Origin: Pseudomonadota bacterium
Lineage (GTDB): Bacteria > Pseudomonadota > Gammaproteobacteria > Burkholderiales > Rhodocyclaceae
Length of the DNA: 64,000 nt
Assembly (NCBI GenBank): GCA_008501585.1
Contig: QQUN01000020.1
Coordinates: forward strand, 31,713 to 95,712
Direction of reading: 5' to 3'
In this document: piece after piece, positions 54,106 through 62,091 of the stretch
How positions within the stretch are numbered: the stretch's first letter is position 1
How the letters are laid out: each line of letters starts with the position of its first letter
Program-made: the position numbers and the translations under genes
The notes under the pieces: generated by a model
What the model was told of the DNA's origin: nothing
The model's input: only the letters and a program-made list of their open reading frames with translations
Databases searched by the model: none

Positions 54106-54248
54106 GAACTTGTGAATAAATCTACTGCGCGTGCCGATTGCTGCGTTGCTCACTCGCTCACTCCTCGCCTATCCATTTGATATGTCTCGTCGTTCGCTCG
54201 CTCGCGCCTTGCACTCGGCCCTGCTCGCTACGATTTCTTCACAAGTTC
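54106..54248. repeat. MITE-like interspersed repeat, copy B
   Basis: 143 bp bounded by GAACTTGTGAA and TTCACAAGTTC, nearly identical to 30447-30601. Its right end abuts the stop codon of the isochorismatase gene (TCA at 54249) just as copy A abuts a stop at 30602. Its left end is next to the ribosome-binding site of the DJ-1 gene, which it may influence. Confidence 0.9.
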
Positions 54249-54809
54249 TCACTCCAGCGCGTCGAGCGCCTCGGCGGCGCTGGCGATGCGTGCAAAGCGC
54301 CCGGCCAGCACCAGCTCGGTGTGCGCCTTGATCTCGTCCGCCGAGTAGGTGCGGCCGCTGCCGGCGTGGGTCATGGGGAAGGTCAGCGTGGCCTCGGTGA
54401 CGAAATCGACCGAGTAGCCCATGTCGGCGCCGACCCGGGTGGTGGTCTCGCAGCACTGCTCGGTGCGGATGCCGGCGATGATCAGGTGATTGATGTCGCG
54501 CCGGCGCAGCCACAGGTCGAGCCCGGTGTCGCTGAAGGCGTTGTGGGTGTGCTTGTGGAAGCGGACCGCCGGCGTGCCGGGCAGCCAATCCAGGGCGCGC
54601 ACATGGCCCGAGGCCTCGGTGAAGGGGCCGGCGGCGCCGACATGGAAAATGTGCACCACCGGCACGTCGCGTGCGCGGCAGCCGGCATCGAGGGCCAGCA
54701 CGGCGTCGCGGAAGGCGGGCAGCTCGGCCTCCGACCAGAAGGGCATGTGGCGGAAGGATTCCTGGATGTCGATCAGGATCAGGGCGCTGCGGCGGGCGGG
54801 GTAAGTCAT
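54249..54809 (-). CDS. Isochorismatase-family cysteine hydrolase
   Basis: 186 residues of the isochorismatase/nicotinamidase fold. The catalytic aspartate is in SALILIDIQESF, the cis-peptide/lysine region is HKHTHNAFSDTGLDLWL, and the nucleophile cysteine is in IIAGIRTEQCCETTTRVGADMGY. The ATG at 54809 fits the conserved N-terminus; 54842 would add 11 residues. The substrate is unknown. It lies upstream of the DJ-1 gene but is separated from it by the MITE-like repeat. Confidence 0.88.
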   Translation of the reverse strand: MTYPARRSALILIDIQESFRHMPFWSEAELPAFRDAVLALDAGCRARDVPVVHIFHVGAAGPFTEASGHVRALDWLPGTPAVRFHKHTHNAFSDTGLDLWLRRRDINHLIIAGIRTEQCCETTTRVGADMGYSVDFVTEATLTFPMTHAGSGRTYSADEIKAHTELVLAGRFARIASAAEALDALE

Positions 54810-55001
54810 GACGCGGGCTCCGGTGGGTGAGTGTGACGACATTGTGGGACGATTCGCAGGGCCGGATAAATGGCGGATCCGGACCGCTTGCGGACAGATC
54901 CGGACATTCTTCCCGGCCGTCGTTACCGACGGCCCTCAACCTGGCCGCCGCTGGGCCGTTAACCAAGGGGTGTCGCCCACGCTTGAGGTCTCATCGCGCC
55001 C

Positions 55002-56213
55002 ATGCCCTCGCTGGATATCCGCACCCTGATCTTTCTGCTCGCGCTGGGCAACCTGCTGCTGTTCACCACGCTGCTCAGCTCCCGCTTCGTGCAGGACGGT
55101 CATGATGGCGGGCCGTCGCGCCTGTGGGCGGTGTCCAAGTTGCTGCAGTCGGCCGCCTGGACCTTGCTGTGGGCGCGTGGCAGCGTGCCGGGCTTCTGGT
55201 CGATCGAGGTGGCCAATACCCTGTTGCTCGGCGGGTTCGGGCTGGAGACCCTGGCCGCGTGGCGGTTCTCCACCGGCCGGCTGCCGCGCTGGCTGCTGGC
55301 GGTGGTCGTGGCGGCGGTGCTCGTCCGCTATCCGCTCAATCAACTCGGCGACAACCTGCCCGCGCACCGGGTGGCGGTGGCCTCGTATCTGTCGGCGGGC
55401 TTGTTCGTGCTGACCGGATGGGGCTTGCTGTGGCAGCGCAGCGGGCGGAGCCGCCTGCAGGTGTTCGTCGGCGGGTGCACGCTGGCGCTGGCCGCGGTGG
55501 TGATGATGCGCGGCGTGCTCGCCAGCGTGCCGGATGCAGGCTTTACCTTGCTCGATGGCAATGCCATCCAGGTTGCCACCTTCCTCGCCCTGTTCCTGCT
55601 CATGCTGACCAACGGCTTCGGCGTGGTCCTGCTCAGCGCTGAGCGTTCCAGCGCCCGGCTCACCACGCTGGCCACCCGCGACAGCCTGACCGGGTGCAGC
55701 AACCGGCGCGACTTCCTCGAACGCTTGCGGGTGATGGTGGCCTCGGCCAGCCGCAACGGCTATCCGCTGACCTTGATGGCGGTCGACCTCGACCATTTCA
55801 AGCAGGTCAACGATACCTACGGGCATCCGGGGGGGGATCGCGTGTTGCAGCAGTTCGTGCGCCGCTGCGAGGCCGCGGTGCGCGAGACCGATGTGGTGGG
55901 CCGGCTCGGCGGCGAGGAGTTCATGGTCGCCATGAACGGCGCCGGCGCGGTCGAGGCGCTCGACGTGGCGGAGCGTTTGCGGGTGGCGGTGGCGAACCGG
56001 CCGATCACCCTGTCGGCGCGCCAGCGTGTCACCATCTCGGTCAGCATCGGGCTGGCGACCTTGCGCTCCGGCGAGGATGGCGCCGCGCTGGTGGCGCGGG
56101 CCGACGCCGCCCTCTATCGGGCCAAGCGCAACGGGCGCAACCGGGTCGATGTCGACGGCCAGGCGCCGGTGCCGACCGGGGCGTCCTGGACGCGGCCGGC
56201 ACGCGTGCGTTGA
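55002..56213 (+). CDS. Diguanylate cyclase (membrane sensor with GGDEF domain)
   Basis: 403 residues. Six or so N-terminal membrane helices (about 1-205) form an MHYT/7TM-like sensor, then a GGDEF domain begins LATRDSLTGCSNRRDFLE and contains the catalytic GRLGGEEFMV motif (GGEEF is active in this family). An RETD motif five residues ahead of GGEEF is the I-site for c-di-GMP product inhibition. It makes c-di-GMP from two GTP. It is monocistronic between divergent and same-strand neighbours. Confidence 0.93.
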   Translation: MPSLDIRTLIFLLALGNLLLFTTLLSSRFVQDGHDGGPSRLWAVSKLLQSAAWTLLWARGSVPGFWSIEVANTLLLGGFGLETLAAWRFSTGRLPRWLLAVVVAAVLVRYPLNQLGDNLPAHRVAVASYLSAGLFVLTGWGLLWQRSGRSRLQVFVGGCTLALAAVVMMRGVLASVPDAGFTLLDGNAIQVATFLALFLLMLTNGFGVVLLSAERSSARLTTLATRDSLTGCSNRRDFLERLRVMVASASRNGYPLTLMAVDLDHFKQVNDTYGHPGGDRVLQQFVRRCEAAVRETDVVGRLGGEEFMVAMNGAGAVEALDVAERLRVAVANRPITLSARQRVTISVSIGLATLRSGEDGAALVARADAALYRAKRNGRNRVDVDGQAPVPTGASWTRPARVR

Positions 56214-56319
56214 TGCCGCGCCTCGCCAGGCTTGACGCCGCCCCCCGCGCCGACGCTTACTTGAGGCACGCACGACGGCCCGCCGGGCCACCCCCGACGG
56301 CCCCCACGGGAAGAACACC

Positions 56320-57666
56320 ATGCCAAGCATCATCCTGAACACCGCCATCCCCGGCCCCAACAGCCAGGCCATCGTCGCCCGGCGCGATGCCGCCGTCTCG
56401 CGCGGCGCCGCCCGCCTCACCGGCATTGCCATCGCCAGCGGCGACGGTGCCACCGTCACCGACGTGGACGGCAACACCTACATCGACTTTGCCGGCGGCA
56501 TCGGCACGCTGGCGGTCGGGCACACCCCGGCCGCGGTGGTGCGCGCGATCCGCGAACAGGCCGACACGCTCATCCACATGTGCTCCATCGTCGCCACCTA
56601 CGAACCCTATGTGGACGTGTGCGAGCGCCTCAATGCACTGGTACCGGGCGATTTCGCCAAGAAAACCACCCTGCTCAACAGCGGTGCCGAGGCGGTCGAG
56701 GCGGCGGTCAAGATCGCCCGCGCCCACACTGGCCGGCAGGCGCTGATCGTGTTCGAGGGCGCCTATCACGGCCGCACCAACATGACCATGGGCATGACCA
56801 GCAAGTACGCGCTGTTCAAGCACGGCTTCGGCCCCTTCCCGGCCGAGATCTACCGCCTGCCCTTCCCCAACCCCTACCGCCGTCCTGCCGGCATGAGCGA
56901 GGACGTCTACATCGACCTGTGCATCGAACAGTTCGACCACGCGCTGATCGCCCAGGTGGCGCCGCCGGCGGTGGCCGCGGTGGTGGTCGAGACCGTGCAG
57001 GGCGAGGGCGGCTTCCTGCCGCTGCCGCCGCGCTTTGCCGCCCATCTGCGGGCGCGCTGCACCGAGCACGGCATGCTCTACATCGCCGACGAGGTGCAGG
57101 CCGGCATGGGGCGAACCGGCAAGCTGTTTGCGGTCGAACACTACGACCTGGTGCCCGACCTGCTGGTGTGCGGCAAGTCCATCGCCGCCGGCATGCCGCT
57201 GGCGGCGGTGACCGGCCGCGCCGAGATCATGGACGCCCCCCACCCCGGCGGCCTCGGCGGCACCTACAGCGGCAACCCGGTGGCCTGCGCGGCGGCGATG
57301 GCAGCGCTCGACATGCTGGCCTCCGAGGCCTTCCAGGCCCGCGCGATGCAGGTCGGCCAGCGCCTGAGGGCGCATCTGGAGGGGCTGCAATCGACCTTCC
57401 CCGACATCATCGGCGAGGTGCGCGGCCTCGGACCCATGCTGGCCATGGAGCTGGTCAAGCGCGACGGCCACCGCACGCCCGACCCCGAGCTGACCAACGC
57501 CATCAACGCCGAAAACCTCAAGCGCGGCCTCATCACCCTGCGTGCCGGGCTGTACAGCAACTGCCTGCGCTTCCTGCCCGCGCTCAACATCACCGACGAC
57601 CAGATCGACGAAGGCATGGCCGTGCTGGCCGAGGGCATCGTCGCTGCCCGGGCGAGCGTGGCATGA
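56320..57666 (+). CDS. gabT: Class III aminotransferase, GabT-like (4-aminobutyrate aminotransferase)
   Basis: 448 residues with PLP-dependent class III fold. LLNSGAEAVEAAVKIARAH binds PLP phosphate, EGAYHGRTN, ETVQGEGGF and ADEVQAGMGRTGKLFA are conserved, and the PLP lysine is in VCGKSIAAGMPLAAVTGR. GGLGGTYSGNPVACAAA is also typical of GabT. It would transfer the amino group of GABA or a related omega-amino acid to 2-oxoglutarate. Its stop (TGA at 57664) overlaps the first codon of the repeat frame, then a C45 peptidase follows. Confidence 0.88.
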   Translation: MPSIILNTAIPGPNSQAIVARRDAAVSRGAARLTGIAIASGDGATVTDVDGNTYIDFAGGIGTLAVGHTPAAVVRAIREQADTLIHMCSIVATYEPYVDVCERLNALVPGDFAKKTTLLNSGAEAVEAAVKIARAHTGRQALIVFEGAYHGRTNMTMGMTSKYALFKHGFGPFPAEIYRLPFPNPYRRPAGMSEDVYIDLCIEQFDHALIAQVAPPAVAAVVVETVQGEGGFLPLPPRFAAHLRARCTEHGMLYIADEVQAGMGRTGKLFAVEHYDLVPDLLVCGKSIAAGMPLAAVTGRAEIMDAPHPGGLGGTYSGNPVACAAAMAALDMLASEAFQARAMQVGQRLRAHLEGLQSTFPDIIGEVRGLGPMLAMELVKRDGHRTPDPELTNAINAENLKRGLITLRAGLYSNCLRFLPALNITDDQIDEGMAVLAEGIVAARASVA

Positions 57667-57913
57667 GCGCGCCCGCCCGGCCGCCCGAAGGGCGCGCGTA
57701 CCTCCCGCGGGGAGGATGTCGCGTCCAGCGACAGGAGGGCCGTTCAACGAGCGCCCCCGCCCGGCCGCCCGAAGGGCGCGCGCACCTCCCGCGGGGAGGA
57801 TGTCGCGTCCAGCGACAGGAGGGCCGTTCAACGAGCGCGCCCGCCCGGCCGCCCGAAGGGCGCGCGTACCTCCCGCGGGGAGGATGTCGCGTCAGCGACA
57901 CGTGGGCTGTCCA
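57663..57913 (+). repeat. Three tandem copies of the 84-bp three-hairpin element
   Basis: Units start at 57663, 57747 and 57831 with a period of exactly 84 bp. Each has GCCC-GAA-GGGC, CCTCCC-GCG-GGGAGG and TGTCGC-GTCCA-GCGACA hairpins and then AGGAGGG in copies 1 and 2; copy 3 has a shorter third loop and degenerate end (GTGGGCTGTCCA) before the C45 ATG. Confidence 0.92.
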
Positions 57914-57917
57914 ATGA
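57663..57917 (+). CDS. 84-codon open frame spanning three 84-bp tandem repeats
   Basis: ATG at 57663 overlaps the GabT-like stop, and its own TGA (57915-57917) overlaps the C45 peptidase start. It reads three copies of a 28-residue unit with core ARPPEGRAxLPRGGCRV, copies 1-2 having the initiator codon changed to ACG at their borders so that the frame continues. The core matches the proV-proW small frame. Whether the peptide is made or functions is unknown. Confidence 0.45.
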   Translation: MSAPARPPEGRAYLPRGGCRVQRQEGRSTSAPARPPEGRAHLPRGGCRVQRQEGRSTSAPARPPEGRAYLPRGGCRVSDTWAVQ

Positions 57918-58993
57918 GCGCGCCCCGAGTTCTTGAACTGGCCGGATCGTACCGCGAGATGGGCCGCGCGCACGGCGTCGCCTTCCGCGACGACATCCGC
58001 CGCTACACCGCCGAGCGCATCGTCCTGGCCGGCAGCGCGGTGTGGACCGGTCATGCCATGGCGCGCGACGCGGTGCTCGACCTTGCCGAGGCCTGCGTGG
58101 ATGAACACCGCGCCTACGCTCCCGACCTGCTCGACGAAGTGGCCGGCATCGCCGAGGCCACCGGCCTGAGCCTGGCCGAGCTGATCGTCACCAACGGCTT
58201 CACCGATTTCATCGATCTGGTCTATGCCCACGGCGGCAGCGGTGGCGCCACCGAGCAGGTCGAGGACGACTGCACGGCCTTCATCATCCCCGACGCGCTG
58301 AGCGCCGACGGCCAGGGTTTTTTCGGCCAGACCTGGGACATGCACGCCGGCTCCAGGCCCTATGTCGTGCTGCTGCGTGGCCGGCCGACGGCGGCGCCCG
58401 CCTTCCTGGCCTTCAGCCTTACCGGCTGCATCGGCATGATCGGCATGAACGACGCCGGCATCGCGATCGGCATCAACAACCTGCTCGGCGCCGAGGGACA
58501 AGTCGGCGTGAGCTGGCCCTTCGTGGTGCGCAAGGCGCTGCAGCAGACCGACATCGAGGCCGCGCTGGCCTGCATCACCGGGGCGCGGCTCATGGGGGCG
58601 CACAACTTCCAGCTCGTCGACAGGCACGGCACCGGCATCAACATTGAGGCCATGCCCGGCCATTGCCATGTCACCCGCAGTGGCGCCGGGGCGCTGGTGC
58701 ACAGCAACCACTGTCTGGTGCCCGAGACCCTGCGTCGCTGCCGGCCACGCGCGCCGGCCTCGCAAGCCTCCAGCGAGGCCCGCCTCGCCCGCGCCCAGGC
58801 CCTGCTCGCTGCCGGCGGCCTCACGCCGCCGGCGCTGATGGCGCTGACCCGCGACCCGACGATCTGTGTGCGCGCCACTCCGCCGACCGAGATGGAAACC
58901 TGCGGTGCCGCCCTCATGCAGCCCGCCACCGGCCGCTTCTGGGCCGTGCACGGCCTGCCGACCGAGAACGACTACGTGGCCCTGACGGTGTAG
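57914..58993 (+). CDS. C45-family peptidase / acyl-CoA:6-aminopenicillanate acyltransferase-like protein
   Basis: 359 residues of the Ntn-hydrolase C45 family (isopenicillin-N acyltransferase type). MSAPRVLELAGSYREMGRAHGVAFRDD is the family start, and the N-terminal nucleophile cysteine appears in EDDCTAFIIP at about residue 120, where autocleavage would expose it. QTWDMH, IGMNDAGIAIGINNL and HNFQLVD follow. These enzymes hydrolyse amide bonds of small compounds. Its neighbour suggests that it releases an amino compound for the GabT-like enzyme (inference). The upstream ribosome-binding site is weak, so coupling to the repeat frame may matter. Confidence 0.85.
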   Translation: MSAPRVLELAGSYREMGRAHGVAFRDDIRRYTAERIVLAGSAVWTGHAMARDAVLDLAEACVDEHRAYAPDLLDEVAGIAEATGLSLAELIVTNGFTDFIDLVYAHGGSGGATEQVEDDCTAFIIPDALSADGQGFFGQTWDMHAGSRPYVVLLRGRPTAAPAFLAFSLTGCIGMIGMNDAGIAIGINNLLGAEGQVGVSWPFVVRKALQQTDIEAALACITGARLMGAHNFQLVDRHGTGINIEAMPGHCHVTRSGAGALVHSNHCLVPETLRRCRPRAPASQASSEARLARAQALLAAGGLTPPALMALTRDPTICVRATPPTEMETCGAALMQPATGRFWAVHGLPTENDYVALTV

Positions 58994-58994
58994 C

Positions 58995-59432
58995 TTACGC
59001 CATGCCGGGTGGGCGGGCGGTGCGCTGTTCCGCCCGCCAGGCCGACAGCGTCCATAGAAAACTCGCGCCGTCCGACACCGCAAAGACCAGGGCCAGCGGC
59101 CCCGGCACGATGTCGAAGCCCCACAGCGCCGCCATGATGAAGGGCACCAGCGGGCGGTCGAGCAGCGACGCAAACACGAAGCCGCGCGCATCGAGTCGCC
59201 CGCTGACCACATACAACATGCCCAGGCCGCCCACCAGCAGCCCCACCAGGCGGAAATAATTTGCCGCCTGGTCGCTCAGCGCCGGTAACTGCAACACGCC
59301 CGCCACCCAATGCGGCGCCAACAGGATCAGCGGTGCCTCGGCCAGCAGCAGCCAGCCGAACACCTCGACGGTGTGGGCCGAGCGGGATTGGCCGACGGGG
59401 CGGCACAGGCGGTGGAACAGGTCGGAGGACAT
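58995..59432 (-). CDS. Small integral membrane protein of unknown function
   Basis: 145 residues with four predicted membrane helices (VEVFGWLLLAEAPLILLAPH, YFRLVGLLVGGLGMLYVVSG, PLVPFIMAALWGFDIVPGPL, LALVFAVSDGASFLWTLSAW). A conserved YxVSGRLDARGFVFASLLDRP-like loop joins helices 2 and 3. It resembles widespread small proteobacterial membrane proteins with no known role. It is convergent with the C45 gene. Confidence 0.78.
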   Translation of the reverse strand: MSSDLFHRLCRPVGQSRSAHTVEVFGWLLLAEAPLILLAPHWVAGVLQLPALSDQAANYFRLVGLLVGGLGMLYVVSGRLDARGFVFASLLDRPLVPFIMAALWGFDIVPGPLALVFAVSDGASFLWTLSAWRAEQRTARPPGMA

Positions 59433-59595
59433 GGGCCGGGTCGAGAGCTCGGAGTGCGGGCGGCGTGCCCGCTTTCATCATGGCTGCCCGGCGGCCGTCC
59501 CGCCAGTCGGGCTGTGTGCGACCTTTTGCCCGGTTTTGCGTCTATACCGGTGTAACGGTGGCGCGGTGCCACCAGCCCACTGCCCGGAGTCCCCC

Positions 59596-60051
59596 ATGAA
59601 ACGCTTCCATGCCCACATTGCCGTCGAGGATCTCGCCGCGAGCATTGCCTTCTACAGCGCGCTGTTCGGCCAGGCGCCGACCAGGCACAAGGCGGACTAC
59701 GCCAAGTGGATGCTCGACGACCCGCGCGTCAATTTCGCCATCTCAACGCGGGGCCCGGGCCGCGGCCTCGACCACTTCGGCATCCAGGCCGACGACGCCG
59801 AGGAACTGAGCACGCTCGAGGCCCGCGCGCGCGCCGCCTCCGGCGATGCCCTGCTCGACCCGGGCGAGGCGGCCTGCTGCTACGCCAGGAGCGAGAAGCA
59901 CTGGGTGCTCGACCCGCAGGGCATCGCCTGGGAGCACTTCCAGACCCTGGCCGACGCCGAGGTGTTTGGCACCGGCCGCAACGCCACGCCGGCCGCCTGT
60001 TGCACGCCGGGTGCCCAGGCCGGGGCGGCGACGGGCGCGTGCTGCGGATGA
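59596..60051 (+). CDS. ArsI/CadI-type VOC metalloenzyme (organoarsenical C-As lyase-like)
   Basis: 151 residues of the VOC fold. MKRFHAHIAVEDLAASIAFYSALFG is the family opening, GRGLDHFGIQADD supplies a metal-ligand histidine, and EAACCYARSEKHWVLDPQG has the vicinal Cys pair characteristic of ArsI, which breaks C-As bonds in trivalent organoarsenicals. The C-terminal tail holds further Cys pairs (AACCTPG, GACCG). ArsI/CadI relatives respond to cadmium or arsenic. The start is ATG 59596, and its stop overlaps the sigma factor gene by ATGA. Confidence 0.87.
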   Translation: MKRFHAHIAVEDLAASIAFYSALFGQAPTRHKADYAKWMLDDPRVNFAISTRGPGRGLDHFGIQADDAEELSTLEARARAASGDALLDPGEAACCYARSEKHWVLDPQGIAWEHFQTLADAEVFGTGRNATPAACCTPGAQAGAATGACCG

Positions 60052-60632
60052 GGGTGACCCCCATGAGCCCGGCGGCCGATCCCCTGGGTGCGCATTTCGT
60101 CCGCCTGCGGCAGGGCTTGCGTGGCTATCTGCGCCGGCGCCTGCCCGAGGCTGCGCCGGTCGACGATGTGCTGCAGGACGTCTTCGTCAAGGCCGTTGCC
60201 GCACGGCAGAGCGGCCGCGACATCGCCAACCTCAACGGCTGGCTCTACGCTGCGGCGCGCACCGCGGTGGCCGACTACTACCGCAGCCGCGACGGCGTCA
60301 GCGAGGCGCTCGACGAGAATCTGCCCGTCGGCAACGAGGCGGACGCGTTGCGCCTGCACACCGAGTTGTCATCGTGCCTGCGCGGCTTCATCGATGACTT
60401 GCCCGCGCACTACCGGGACACCCTGATCGCGACCGAGCTCGAAGGCCGCACGCTGCGCGCGCTGGCCGAGGCACAGGGTGTGTCGGTGTCGGCGATCAAG
60501 AGCCGGGCCGCCCGCGGAAAGCGCCTGCTCAGGGCGCGGCTGCTGGCCTGTTGCCATGTCGAGATGCAGGGTGGGCTGGTGAGCGATTACCACCGCCGGG
60601 CGTCCCCGACAGGTGACGGGGGGTGTGCCTAG
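60048..60632 (+). CDS. ECF sigma-70 factor, SigZ-like
   Basis: 194 residues. Region 2 contains VDDVLQDVFVKAVAAR and LNGWLYAAARTAVADYYRS; region 4 contains LPAHYRDTLIATELEGRTLRALAEAQGVSVSAIKSRAARGKR, a sigma-70 HTH. The C-terminus has a CC pair and GGLVSDYHRR, seen in SigZ-type ECF factors. No anti-sigma gene is adjacent. Coupling to an ArsI/CadI gene by ATGA suggests a metal(loid)-response function, which is inference. The stop codon overlaps that of the convergent gene (CTAG at 60629-60632). Confidence 0.88.
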   Translation: MRVTPMSPAADPLGAHFVRLRQGLRGYLRRRLPEAAPVDDVLQDVFVKAVAARQSGRDIANLNGWLYAAARTAVADYYRSRDGVSEALDENLPVGNEADALRLHTELSSCLRGFIDDLPAHYRDTLIATELEGRTLRALAEAQGVSVSAIKSRAARGKRLLRARLLACCHVEMQGGLVSDYHRRASPTGDGGCA

Positions 60633-61924
60633 ACGAAGCGTGTCGCTTCGCCGAGATCATCATGCGTCTGTGCCTTGCCCAGGGCGCCGACAAACTTGCG
60701 CCAGGCCAGGTCGTCCTGGTCGATGCGGACCAGCGCGATGTGGCGGTCCTGCGAGCCGAGGCGCAGCACGGTGACCAGCATCACGGACCAGTCGGCCGCG
60801 CCCAGCTCGATGATCACCGTGCCGGTGCTGCCGGCCGGCAGGCGACTGTCGCTGCGGGCGCGAAAACCACTCGCCGAGCATTCGAAGACGGTCAGCTCGA
60901 AGTTGCGCCGGATGCCGAGCTGGCGGGTGGAGAACTCGCCGGGGCAATGCACCGAGAAGCGGCGATGCGTGCGCCGGCGCATTTCGGAGCGCGGCGCATC
61001 GGCCGGCACCGGCGGCAGCACGGTCTTGTAGTCGGGCAGGTCGTAGATCGAGTGCAGCAGCATCAGCTCGCGCAGCCGCAGCGTGGCGAAGGCCTGGGTG
61101 CGCTGGTTGAAGAAGTGGTCGATCAGTGCCGGGGTCATCACCGGATCGGTGGTGGTGTAGAAGCGCTTGGTCGGCCACTGGGTGTTGGGCAGACTCTCAC
61201 CGGTGAAGTAGTCGTAGAGGTTCTTCTCCGCCGACAGGCGGCCGTAGCGGCGCCGGAAGGCGGTGGGTGCGGAGTTCAGGTCGAGGTGGGCGCCAACGGC
61301 GGGGGCGCCGTTGACGAAGTCGTAGTGGTCCACCGGCCGCTGCTTGAGCCGCCGGAAGCACAGGATGGCCTCGTAGAAGCCGATATGGCGCGGATTGACC
61401 GCAATGACCAGGTGGTCGGTGTCGAAGTGCCGCGTGGCGTACTCGTACATGAACTTGAGCAGCGGCAGCAGGATGCGCCCGCTGGCCGAGCGGAAGCGGC
61501 GGTCGATGGCCAGCGCGGACACTTCGGCGATGTTGCCGCCGGCCTGGCGGATGGGGGCGATGTCGAAAATGCGCTGCATCGGAAAGCCCATCGCGCTCTC
61601 GCGGACCAGCGACACCGTGGCCACCACGCGGTCGCCGGCGCGGCACAGCAGGGTCGAGGTGGTGGGCAGGGCGTGGTAGACCGTGGCGCGCAGGCCGGAG
61701 GGGTCGGGCGTCATGAAGCCGGCGTCGACATAGGCGTCGTGGAGCAGGCGAAAGCAGGCGTCGAGCTCGTCGCGGGTTTCCGCCAGTTTGAAGACGAATT
61801 TCTCCGGCAACTGCGACTCGCAGCGGATGGCCCGGAGGTAGGCCGCGAAACGCCAACGCACGGGGAGTCGGTTGAGCAGCGGGCCGACGACCGGGCGGGC
61901 GAGGCGTAGCAGGGTCTTCATCAT
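60629..61924 (-). CDS. FeeM-like N-acyl amino acid synthase fused to PilZ domain
   Basis: About 431 residues. The N-terminal ~260 residues match the GNAT-related FeeM catalytic core: LPEKFVFKLAETRDELDACF, LHDAYVDAGFMTPDPSGLR, HALPTTSTLL, EVSALAIDRRFRSASGRILL. FeeM makes N-acyl amino acids from acyl-ACP, chemistry related to AHL synthases. From about residue 310 a PilZ domain follows (RRRTHRRFSV, ECSASGFRAR; Glu replaces the usual Asp/Asn of DxSxxG). PilZ domains bind c-di-GMP in many proteins. ATG 61924 is the best of several starts. A short PEP-CTERM-system acyltransferase is a distant relative, so the substrate is open. Confidence 0.82.
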   Translation of the reverse strand: MMKTLLRLARPVVGPLLNRLPVRWRFAAYLRAIRCESQLPEKFVFKLAETRDELDACFRLLHDAYVDAGFMTPDPSGLRATVYHALPTTSTLLCRAGDRVVATVSLVRESAMGFPMQRIFDIAPIRQAGGNIAEVSALAIDRRFRSASGRILLPLLKFMYEYATRHFDTDHLVIAVNPRHIGFYEAILCFRRLKQRPVDHYDFVNGAPAVGAHLDLNSAPTAFRRRYGRLSAEKNLYDYFTGESLPNTQWPTKRFYTTTDPVMTPALIDHFFNQRTQAFATLRLRELMLLHSIYDLPDYKTVLPPVPADAPRSEMRRRTHRRFSVHCPGEFSTRQLGIRRNFELTVFECSASGFRARSDSRLPAGSTGTVIIELGAADWSVMLVTVLRLGSQDRHIALVRIDQDDLAWRKFVGALGKAQTHDDLGEATRFV

Positions 61925-62091
61925 CGAATGGCGCAGCCTCACAGTGCGGCGCATCGTGTTCGGGGCGTGCCGCATGTGCGGCCTGCGTGGGTCGGATCCG
62001 GTGCGTGAGCGGACGCCAGCCGGCGTCAGCCTCATTATCCTACCAGCACCTCGGCGCGCCCACGTGTGACTTCCGGCCGGGCGTTGCCGGG

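Noticed and set aside
57663..57913. Tandem repeats considered as a CRISPR array
   Set aside because: Units are contiguous 84-bp copies without variable spacers and without cas genes.
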